A stretch of 13,096 nt of DNA from assembly GCA_046715035.1 (NCBI GenBank), contig JBKJZR010000123.1:1-13096 (forward strand), given 5' to 3'. Positions 6,136 to 12,269 of the stretch are shown in pieces; position 1 is the stretch's first letter, and every line of letters begins with the position of its first letter. A model generated the notes under the pieces. It saw only the letters and a program-made list of their open reading frames with translations, ran no database searches and had not been told where the DNA came from. The stretch is from PALSA-1004 sp046715035. GTDB taxonomy: Bacteria > Pseudomonadota > Gammaproteobacteria > Burkholderiales > SG8-41. The position numbers and the translations under genes are program-made.

Positions 6136-7122
6136 TTGATTCCAGCGCTCGTCAACGTCACGCTCGTCCCGCCTGCGTTGGCCCTGGTGTTGACCGCGGC
6201 GACGATATGGCTGCTGCTGCGCGCGCGCATCGGCGTGCATCTGCTGGATCATCCCAACGCGCGTTCCCTCCACGCCGAACCGACGCCGCGTCTGGGCGGT
6301 ATAGGTATGGTCGCAGGGGCCGGTACGGCATGGTGGTACCTTGGCGCGGACCTCGCAGCGGGGATATACATCGGCATCGCCACCCTCATCGCGATTTCGT
6401 TGCTGGAAGACTTTCGCGACGTGCCGGTACTGCTGCGCCTCGCCCTGCATCTACTGGCGGGCCTGCTGGCGGCGGCGGCCTTGCTGCGGCCAGGGGACGG
6501 TGCGTGGCTGGTGGTCGTGCTCGGGCTCGCCATCGCCTGGATGATCAATCTCTACAACTTCATGGACGGATCGAACGGGCTGGCGGGTGGAATGGCGGCG
6601 ATCGGCTTCGGCAGCTACGGTGCGTCCGCCCTGCTGGCGGGCGATTTTTCGTTTGCCGCGATCAACCTGTCGATTGCCGCAGCGGCGTGCGGATTTCTGC
6701 CTTTCAATTTTCCGCGCGCCCGGGTGTTCATGGGCGATGTCGGCTCGATTCCCCTGGGCTACCTTGCAGCCGTGCTCGGTACGGCCGGCTGGCTGCGCGG
6801 CGACTGGGCGCCGTGGTTCGGCGTGGTCGTTTTTTCTCCATTCATCGTCGATGCGAGCGTTACGCTCCTCAAGCGGCTGGCGCGGCGCGCCCGGGTATGG
6901 CGGGCTCACAAGGAGCACTACTACCAGCGGCTGGTGCAAAGCGGCTGGGGACATCGCAAGACTGCGCTTGCGGAGTACACCCTGATGCTCGGCTGTGGCG
7001 GCGCGGCGATTGCCGGAACCCGACTCGACACTTCCCACCAACTGCTGCTGCTCGGCGCGCTCTCGCTGGTGTACGCGGGTGTGATATACGCGCTCGAACA
7101 CAATCTTCCGCAGCCTGCGTGA
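6136..7122 (+). CDS. wbpL: WbpL-like polyprenyl-phosphate sugar-1-phosphate transferase (MraY/WecA superfamily)
   Basis: An integral membrane enzyme, about 328 residues if started at TTG 6136, with around ten hydrophobic segments beginning at the N-terminus. Family motifs appear in order: DHPNARSLHAEPTPRLGG in the first loop, LLEDFRD at 89-95 where the family usually has DDxxD, NLYNFMDGSNG at 138-148, FMGDVGS, and the HKEHYYQR histidine motif of the C-terminal loop. Family role: transfer of a 6-deoxy-HexNAc-1-phosphate (D-FucNAc or D-QuiNAc in WbpL) to undecaprenyl phosphate at the inner membrane, which starts O-unit assembly. WbpV- and WbpM-like neighbours fit this. Two Asp positions are replaced here (Glu91, Asn147). 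The start is uncertain: no clear ribosome site exists, and the codon at 6028 would overlap fnlC by 91 bases. Coupling to the stop at 6118 is likely. Confidence 0.85.
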   Translation: MIPALVNVTLVPPALALVLTAATIWLLLRARIGVHLLDHPNARSLHAEPTPRLGGIGMVAGAGTAWWYLGADLAAGIYIGIATLIAISLLEDFRDVPVLLRLALHLLAGLLAAAALLRPGDGAWLVVVLGLAIAWMINLYNFMDGSNGLAGGMAAIGFGSYGASALLAGDFSFAAINLSIAAAACGFLPFNFPRARVFMGDVGSIPLGYLAAVLGTAGWLRGDWAPWFGVVVFSPFIVDASVTLLKRLARRARVWRAHKEHYYQRLVQSGWGHRKTALAEYTLMLGCGGAAIAGTRLDTSHQLLLLGALSLVYAGVIYALEHNLPQPA

Positions 7123-7123
7123 C

Positions 7124-8938
7124 ATGATGATCAGGCACAACCCGCGCACCACGCTCGCGTTTCTGCACGACATATTCGCCACGATCGCCGCGTGGCTGAT
7201 CGCGTATTGGCTGCGCTTCAACCTTCATGTGCCGCAGCCCTACGCGACCCTGATGCTCGATACCCTGCTCTGGGTGGTGCCGATCCAGGCGCTGGTCTTC
7301 TGGTTTTTCGGCCTCTACCGCGGCATCTGGCGTTATGCGAGCGTTCCCGACCTGAAACGCATCGTTGCGGCGGTGACCGTAGCGGCGATCATCGTGCCGG
7401 CCGTCTTTCTGATGCTGCGCGTGGCGGTGCCGCGCTCCGTGCTGATCCTCGATCCACTGCTGCTGGTGCTGATCATGGGCGGCAGCCGTTTTGCCTATCG
7501 TATGTGGAAAGAGCGCACCTTCGGCGTGATGACCGCGCGCGAGCCGGTCGCCGTCATCGGTGCCGATGAAGCGGCGGCGAACCTGATCAAGGAGCTCGCG
7601 CGCAGCCCGCAATGGCGGGTGGCGGCGATATTCGCCGACGACCCGCTGAAGAAAGGACGGCAGATCCAGGGCGTGAGCGTGCTTGGGTCGACGCTCGAGT
7701 TGCCGGCGCATGTGTCACGACTGGGCATCCAGCACGCCATTATCGCGATGCCGGCAGCCGCACCGGGCCAGCGGCGGCGCGCGCTCAACATTTGCACCGA
7801 CGCCGGGCTCAAAGTGATGACGGTCCCGTCGTATGACGACCTCGTCAGCGGCAAGGTCACGGTATCGCAGATCCGGCATGTGGAGCTCGACGATCTGCTG
7901 GGACGCGACCCGGTCGTGCTCGACACCGCGGGCCTGCACGATTGGATCGAGGGCCGCGTCATCATGGTCACCGGCGCTGGCGGGTCGATCGGCAGCGAGC
8001 TGTGCCGGCAGATCGCGCGCTTCGCGCCGGCCAAGCTCGTGTTCTTCGAGCTGAGCGAGTTTGCGCTGTACAACATCGAGCAGGAATTCGGGAAGCGCCA
8101 CCCGACCATTCCGCTGGTATGCGCGATCGGCGACATCAAGGACGCGGTGCGCATCGAACACATGATGCGCACCTACCGGCCATCGGTCGTCTTCCACGCC
8201 GCTGCCTACAAACACGTCCCGCTGATGGAAACCGACAACGCGTGGCAGGCCGTGCTGAACAACGTCAGCGGCACACATGTCGTGGCGCTGGCTGCGGCGC
8301 AACACGGCGTCGAGAAATTCGTGCTGATCTCGACCGACAAGGCGATCAACCCCACGAGCGTAATGGGCGCCACCAAACGACTGGGCGAAATGGTGTGTCA
8401 GGCGCTGCAGCAGGCTCACGCGACGGCGTTCGTGATGGTGCGCTTCGGCAACGTGCTCGGCAGCACCGGCAGCGTGATCCCGAAGTTTCGCGAGCAGATC
8501 GCCGCCGGCGGCCCGGTGACCGTCACGCATCCCGAAGTCCGCCGCTATTTCATGTCGATACCCGAAGCTGCGCAACTCGTGCTGCAGGCGGGATTGATGG
8601 GCAACGGGGGAGAGATCTTCGTGCTCGACATGGGGGAGCCCGTGCTGATCACCGATCTCGCTCGCGATCTGATCCGCCTTTCGGGGTTTTCGGAAAGCGA
8701 GATCAAGATCGTCTACAGCGGCCTGCGCCCCGGCGAAAAGCTGTACGAAGAGCTGCTCGGTGCCGACGAGGACAGCCTGCCCACCCCGCACCCCAAACTG
8801 CGCATCGCGAAAGCGCGGCAGGAGAACGGCGATTGGCTCGCGCGTCTCAGCGCGACGATAGCCGCTGGTGGCGCATTGACCGACGCCGAAGTGCGCCGCC
8901 TGCTCGCGCAGTGGGTGCCGGAATATACCAACCGCTGA
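7124..8938 (+). CDS. wbpM: WbpM-like membrane UDP-GlcNAc 4,6-dehydratase (retaining)
   Basis: A 604-residue protein with the full-length WbpM/FlaA1-like layout. About four hydrophobic helices lie in the first 130 residues. A first Rossmann domain follows (VAVIGADEAAANLI), and then the dehydratase domain starts near residue 280 with MVTGAGGSIGSE (cofactor loop 284-290), FHAAAYKHVPLME, and the active-site stretch ISTDKAINPTSVMGATK at 402-418. There Met414 takes the place of the SDR Tyr and Lys418 is kept, the known feature of UDP-GlcNAc C6 dehydratases of this family. It makes UDP-2-acetamido-2,6-dideoxy-D-xylo-4-hexulose on the cytoplasmic side of the inner membrane. The WbpV-like reductase would then use that product to give UDP-D-QuiNAc or UDP-D-FucNAc. 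It starts one base after the wbpL stop, and a second ATG follows at once (7127). It is the last gene of block 1 before a 404-base gap. Confidence 0.93.
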   Translation: MMIRHNPRTTLAFLHDIFATIAAWLIAYWLRFNLHVPQPYATLMLDTLLWVVPIQALVFWFFGLYRGIWRYASVPDLKRIVAAVTVAAIIVPAVFLMLRVAVPRSVLILDPLLLVLIMGGSRFAYRMWKERTFGVMTAREPVAVIGADEAAANLIKELARSPQWRVAAIFADDPLKKGRQIQGVSVLGSTLELPAHVSRLGIQHAIIAMPAAAPGQRRRALNICTDAGLKVMTVPSYDDLVSGKVTVSQIRHVELDDLLGRDPVVLDTAGLHDWIEGRVIMVTGAGGSIGSELCRQIARFAPAKLVFFELSEFALYNIEQEFGKRHPTIPLVCAIGDIKDAVRIEHMMRTYRPSVVFHAAAYKHVPLMETDNAWQAVLNNVSGTHVVALAAAQHGVEKFVLISTDKAINPTSVMGATKRLGEMVCQALQQAHATAFVMVRFGNVLGSTGSVIPKFREQIAAGGPVTVTHPEVRRYFMSIPEAAQLVLQAGLMGNGGEIFVLDMGEPVLITDLARDLIRLSGFSESEIKIVYSGLRPGEKLYEELLGADEDSLPTPHPKLRIAKARQENGDWLARLSATIAAGGALTDAEVRRLLAQWVPEYTNR

Positions 8939-9342
8939 TCCCGGCACGGTGAGCGAGCGGTGCAAAACCTCCTGACCTTTGTTTTTCCGTTACTCATGTC
9001 CGGGCCCTCACGCCCTGCCCTCGCGAGCATCGGAAAACAGATGGGGAGATCCCTCTATCGAACATTGTGCCCCCTTCCCAGCCTTCCCCCGCGCTTTAGC
9101 GCAAGGCGGGGAGTTTGGATGGGAGAACCTCGCAATAGGACGTCGCACCCCCTGTCCACCCCTCCCCCGCGTTGCAGCGAGGGAGTTCGCGAAACGACGT
9201 GCGCGATGGTGGGCAATGCAGATTCCTTCCCCTGCTTGCGGAGGAAGGTGAGGATAGGGGCGCTGGGAGGCGTGGTTCGTTTTGCGTTACGCCGCTTGGC
9301 TCCGGACGCGAGCACAAGCCGAAGGGCAAGCGGGGTGCAGTC
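8939..9342. other. 404-base intergenic spacer between wbpM and the ligase-family gene
   Basis: No credible gene is seen here. Small open frames exist but have no family features and run through repeat sequence. The first part (8939-9064) shows a T-rich stretch at 8979-8987 without a strong stem before it, so a terminator cannot be claimed. The middle (9065-9260) is a set of C/G-rich hairpins, listed separately. The last part (9261-9342) is unremarkable and should hold any leader for the downstream gene. No convincing -35/-10 pair was found by eye. Confidence 0.6.
9065..9260. repeat. REP-like hairpin cluster, related to the one at 2501-2634
   Basis: Three palindromic units stand in tandem. 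Unit 1 (about 9076-9124) has CCCCGC/GCGGGG pairing around an inner GCGC-TTTA-GCGC hairpin at 9091-9102, and an outer TTCCCA/TGGGAG pair. Unit 2 (9162-9185) pairs CTCCC with GGGAG and CGC with GCG. Unit 3 (9225-9248) pairs CCTTCC with GGAAGG plus an inner stem with one mismatch. The words TCCCA(A/G)CCTTCCCC and GCGAGGGA, with a nearby AAACG, are shared with the 2501-2634 cluster. This indicates one dispersed repeat family and not two independent terminators. Confidence 0.6.
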
Positions 9343-10584
9343 GTGCCGTTCCGCGCGATAAAGTCGGGCGCCGATCGTCTCGGCCGCTGGTCTGTCATCG
9401 CGCTCGGCGCCACGATACCCATTTCGACGGCGCTCGACAACGCTTTGCTGACGGTATCGCTCGTCTGCCTGCTCGTCGGCGCGCGGCTGCCCGAAGCGGT
9501 GCGAATCGCGAGAGGCAATCCCGTAGTCATCGCCGCGCTCCTGCTGTTCGGCATGCTTGCGCTGGGCACGCTTTACGGAGACGCGGCCGGCAGGGGCGCG
9601 TTAGGCTACCTGTCGAAGTACATCGATCTGCTTTTCGTGCCCGTGTTCGCTGTATTCTTTCGCGATGCGGACGTGCGCCGAAAGGGTCTGTATGCGCTCG
9701 CCGCAGCGCTGGCCCTTACCGCACTGCTGTCGATCGGCTTCGCGGTCGGCGTCCTGCCCAAGTCTCCTCTCTTCATTACCGACGCCCTCTATCCGGTGCC
9801 GTTCAAGCACACGCTGACGCAAGGCATCCTGCTGAGCCTCGGCGCTTTTCTTTTCGTTCAGCTCGCCGCTGCCGCGGCGTCGCGCCGCACCCGCGCGATG
9901 TGGCTTTCGCTCGCCGCACTCGCCGCGCTCGACGTGCTGGGGTTCCTCCCCGGCAGAACCGGTTTCGCGCTTATTGGCCTGCTCGCGCTCTACTGCGGTT
10001 ATCTGCGGTGGTCGTGGACCGGCGTAGTGCGTATCGTGTCGGTGCTCGCCGTTTTGCTGATCGTCGCATTCACGACGTCGAATTTGTTACACGAGCGCGT
10101 CAACCGCGCGATTCACGAATATGCGTCGTGGACGCCGGGCGCCGCGGCGGGCTCGGGAAACTCGGTCGGGAGTCGACTGGAGTTCTACCACAACACGCTA
10201 CAGATCATTCGCGATCATCCCTGGCTGGGCGTGGGCACCGGCGGCTTCCCGCAGGCTTACGCAGCCGCAATAGCGGGCACCGCCATGCAGAAGACCGGGA
10301 ACCCGCACAATGAATACCTGCTGCTGCTCGCGCAGACCGGCCCGCTGGGCCTGCTGCTGCTGTTGTTTCTTTTCTACCGGCAATGGCGACTGGCTCCGCG
10401 GCTGCCTACGCCATTGGAACGTAACATGGCGCGCGGCGTGGTCATCACGATTGCCGTCGGATGCTTTTTCAATTCGCTTCTGCTCGACCATACCGAAGGA
10501 CTGCTGTTTGCGTGGCTGACCGGGCTGCTGTTCGCCAGCCTGGAATCGCCCGCCAGGCAATCCGCGCAAAGGATGACCGCGTGA
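9343..10584 (+). CDS. O-antigen ligase/polymerase family membrane protein (WaaL/Wzy_C)
   Basis: A 413-residue polytopic membrane protein with about ten or more hydrophobic stretches. It carries the Wzy_C/WaaL signature: a long periplasmic loop with GSRLEFYHNTLQIIRDHPWLGVGTGGFPQAY (Arg278) and NPHNEYLLLLAQTGPLG, in which His322 matches the conserved ligase histidine. Family role: in WaaL, transfer of O-polysaccharide from undecaprenyl-PP to lipid A-core in the periplasm. Related Wzy proteins polymerise O-units. It is followed by WaaE-like and other core-type glycosyltransferases, which favours ligase, but sequence does not exclude a polymerase. GTG 9343 is chosen because a GGGG stretch lies seven bases before it and the 57 in-frame codons upstream (from 9172) run through the hairpin repeats and look non-protein-like. 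Its TGA overlaps the next GTG. Confidence 0.82.
   Translation: MPFRAIKSGADRLGRWSVIALGATIPISTALDNALLTVSLVCLLVGARLPEAVRIARGNPVVIAALLLFGMLALGTLYGDAAGRGALGYLSKYIDLLFVPVFAVFFRDADVRRKGLYALAAALALTALLSIGFAVGVLPKSPLFITDALYPVPFKHTLTQGILLSLGAFLFVQLAAAAASRRTRAMWLSLAALAALDVLGFLPGRTGFALIGLLALYCGYLRWSWTGVVRIVSVLAVLLIVAFTTSNLLHERVNRAIHEYASWTPGAAAGSGNSVGSRLEFYHNTLQIIRDHPWLGVGTGGFPQAYAAAIAGTAMQKTGNPHNEYLLLLAQTGPLGLLLLLFLFYRQWRLAPRLPTPLERNMARGVVITIAVGCFFNSLLLDHTEGLLFAWLTGLLFASLESPARQSAQRMTA
10568..10573 (+). promoter_or_regulatory. Ribosome binding site deciding the GTG start at 10581
   Basis: AAAGGA lies seven bases before GTG 10581, whose last two bases begin the stop of the ligase-family gene (GTGA). Together with the immediate MSLSVIVITKNEE N-terminus this fixes the start and rejects the longer frame from 10461. 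Confidence 0.6.
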
Positions 10585-11339
10585 GTCTTTCCGTCATCGT
10601 CATCACGAAGAACGAGGAAGCCATGATTCGCCGCTGCCTCGAATCGGTGGCCTGGGCCGACGAGATCGTTGTCGTCGATTCCGGCAGCACCGACCGCACG
10701 CGGGATATATGCGTCGGGCTCGGCGCGAGGTTCGTGGTGGCTGACTGGCAGGGACCCGGCACGCAGCGCAATCGCGCCATCGATCTTGCCACCGGCGAGT
10801 GGGTACTGGCGCTGGATGCGGACGAATGGGTGAGCGGGGCATTGCGCTCGGAGATCGCCGAGGCGATCCGCGCCCCGGGAACCAGCACGGTGTTCCGCCT
10901 GCCGCGGCTGTCGAGCTATTGCGGCCGCACCATGCGCCACAGCGGCTGGTGGCCCGACTATGTATCGCGCCTGTTCAGGCGCAGCGGCGCGCGTTTCGGC
11001 GGCGGCATCGTGCACGATCACCTGATCGCTGCGGGACCCGTCGGCACACTGCAGCAGCCGTTGCTGCACGAGGCGTTCACCGACCTCGAAGAGGTGCTGC
11101 AAAAGATGAACGGCTACTCGACGTGGGGTGCGCAGAGTCTGCGCGAAGGCGGCGCCCGCGCCGGACTGCTCAAGGCGATCGGCCACGGCTGGTGGACCTT
11201 CGTGCGCACCTATTTCCTGCGCGCCGGATTTCTCGACGGGCGCGAAGGCTTCATGCTCGCCGTGTCCAATGCCGAAGGCACCTACTATAAATACGTCAAG
11301 CTGATGCTGCTCGCGCGCAAGGAAGTCCAGTCCCGATGA
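10581..11339 (+). CDS. WaaE/KdtX-like family 2 glycosyltransferase (LPS inner-core type)
   Basis: A 252-residue GT-A enzyme. It shows the N-terminal nucleotide-binding strand SVIVITKNEE (4-13), the DEIVVVDSGSTDRT turn (27-40), QRN at 62-64 and the metal-binding Asp79-Ala-Asp81 in LALDADEW. A later WWPDYVSRLFRR segment and a hydrophobic, aromatic C-terminal part (HGWWTFVRTYFLRAGFLDGREGF) follow. This is the pattern of WaaE/KdtX, described in Klebsiella and other species as a beta-1,4-glucosyltransferase acting on L,D-heptose I of the LPS core. The N-terminus has no signal peptide, so action is at the cytoplasmic face of the inner membrane. It is coupled to both neighbours by 4-base overlaps (GTGA at its start, ATGA at its end). 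Donor and acceptor are inferred from the family. Role in O-unit assembly instead of core is possible. Confidence 0.85.
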   Translation: MSLSVIVITKNEEAMIRRCLESVAWADEIVVVDSGSTDRTRDICVGLGARFVVADWQGPGTQRNRAIDLATGEWVLALDADEWVSGALRSEIAEAIRAPGTSTVFRLPRLSSYCGRTMRHSGWWPDYVSRLFRRSGARFGGGIVHDHLIAAGPVGTLQQPLLHEAFTDLEEVLQKMNGYSTWGAQSLREGGARAGLLKAIGHGWWTFVRTYFLRAGFLDGREGFMLAVSNAEGTYYKYVKLMLLARKEVQSR

Positions 11340-12160
11340 CCATCGCGGTTGTCGTCACTACCTACAACCGCCCCGATGCGCTGTCGGCGGTACTCGAGGG
11401 TTACGCCGCGCAGCAGGACGCACGCTTCGAACTGATCGTCGCCGACGACGGCTCGACTGCAGAAACGCGGCGCGCGATCGAGGCGTTCCGGTCGCGGGCA
11501 CCTTTTCCCGTCTCCCATATCTGGCAGGAGGACGAGGGCTTTCGTGCGGCAGCCGCGCGCAACCGGGCGCTTGCCGCATCGCGGGCCGATTACATCGTCT
11601 TTACCGACGGCGACTGTGTCCCGGGGCGGAGGTTTGTCGCCCAGCATCGCGTGCTCGCCGAGCGCGGGTGGTTCGTCGCCGGCAACCGCATCCTGTTGAG
11701 TGAAGCGCATACCCGGCGCGTGCTGGCGCAAAGCATACCGCTGCACGAGCGGCCGGCAGCCGCCTGGCTCGTCGCGTGGCTGAGGCGTGACATCAATCGC
11801 TGGCTGCCGCTGCTGACGCTGCCCGACGGCGATTTCCGAAAAGCGGACCCGCAGCGCTGGGAAGGGGTCAAGACGTGCAATCTCGCGGCGTGGCGCGACG
11901 ATCTCCTGCGCATCAACGGTTTCGACGAGGCTTACTCGGGGTGGGGACTCGAGGATTCCGACCTCGTCATCCGCCTCCTGCATGCCGGTGTCAGGCACAA
12001 GAGCGCGCGCTATGCCGCGCCGCTGTTCCATCTCTGGCACCGCGAGAACGACCGTACCCGGCTGCCCGCCAACCAGCTTCGCCTCGATGGGCTGCTCGCC
12101 ACGCAGCGCACCGTCGCCGCGCTCGGTGTCGACCGCTATCTGCAGCGCGTTGCGGAATAG
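11336..12160 (+). CDS. Family 2 glycosyltransferase with galactosyltransferase-type C-terminal segment
   Basis: A 274-residue GT-A protein. The opening AVVVTTYNRPDAL (4-16) is followed by LIVADDGST (33-41), the EDEGFRAAAARNRAL donor-binding region (65-79) and the metal-binding Asp91-Gly-Asp93 in FTDGDC. The C-terminal GFDEAYSGWGLEDSDLVIRL (195-214) is the acceptor-side motif of the Glyco_transf_7C/galactosyltransferase segment, with Glu206/Asp207 as likely catalytic acidic residues. Such proteins are common in LPS and capsule loci, where they add a hexose or HexNAc. The sugar cannot be named from sequence. Its ATG overlaps the upstream stop (ATGA), and GGAAG at 11321-11325 is a usable ribosome site. 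It is the last gene of the coupled trio before the 109-base repeat-bearing gap. Confidence 0.85.
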   Translation: MTIAVVVTTYNRPDALSAVLEGYAAQQDARFELIVADDGSTAETRRAIEAFRSRAPFPVSHIWQEDEGFRAAAARNRALAASRADYIVFTDGDCVPGRRFVAQHRVLAERGWFVAGNRILLSEAHTRRVLAQSIPLHERPAAAWLVAWLRRDINRWLPLLTLPDGDFRKADPQRWEGVKTCNLAAWRDDLLRINGFDEAYSGWGLEDSDLVIRLLHAGVRHKSARYAAPLFHLWHRENDRTRLPANQLRLDGLLATQRTVAALGVDRYLQRVAE

Positions 12161-12164
12161 ATTA

Positions 12165-12177
12165 CTCGATGATCGAG
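12165..12177. repeat. Short palindrome just after the glycosyltransferase stop
   Basis: CTCGAT-G-ATCGAG, with perfect six-base arms around one base, lies five bases after the TAG at 12158-12160 and just before the larger inverted repeat. No T-run follows, so terminator function is doubtful. Confidence 0.4.
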
Positions 12178-12181
12178 TGGT

Positions 12182-12255
12182 GTAGGGTGCGCTTGCGCAC
12201 CGACGTGATGGTGTCGCCCCGCTGCCGGCATGCGTGGTGCGCAAGCGCACTCTAC
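12182..12255. repeat. Intergenic inverted-repeat element (MITE/REP-like)
   Basis: The left arm GTAGGGTGCGCTTGCGCACC (12182-12201) matches the reverse complement of the right arm GGTGCGCAAGCGCACTCTAC (12236-12255) at 19 of 20 bases. The arms enclose 34 bases. Each arm also holds an inner near-palindrome (GTGCGC-TT-GCGCAC). Arms of this kind look like a small non-autonomous mobile or REP-type element, not a gene or ordinary terminator. No target duplication was evident by eye. It lies between the second family 2 glycosyltransferase and the family 9 gene, ending 14 bases before the latter's ATG. Confidence 0.6.
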
Positions 12256-12269
12256 TTTAGTGTTTCAAC

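Noticed and set aside
7715..8965. Minus-strand open frame of 416 codons opposite wbpM
   Set aside because: The + strand frame is an intact WbpM-type protein. The antisense product shows no domain.
8979..9010. T-rich stretch after wbpM as an intrinsic terminator
   Set aside because: No GC-rich stem ends directly before the T-run. A Rho-independent terminator cannot be supported.
9065..9260. CRISPR array
   Set aside because: The hairpin units differ in length and sequence and lack identical direct repeats with regular spacers.
8960..9361. Small + strand open frame (133 codons) in the spacer after wbpM
   Set aside because: It is largely repeat sequence, rich in Arg/Ser/Pro, has no family features and overlaps the supported GTG start at 9343.
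10461..10580. Upstream extension of the WaaE-like gene to 10461
   Set aside because: The extra 40 residues lie inside the ligase-family gene in another frame. GTG 10581 has a good ribosome site and the family N-terminus.
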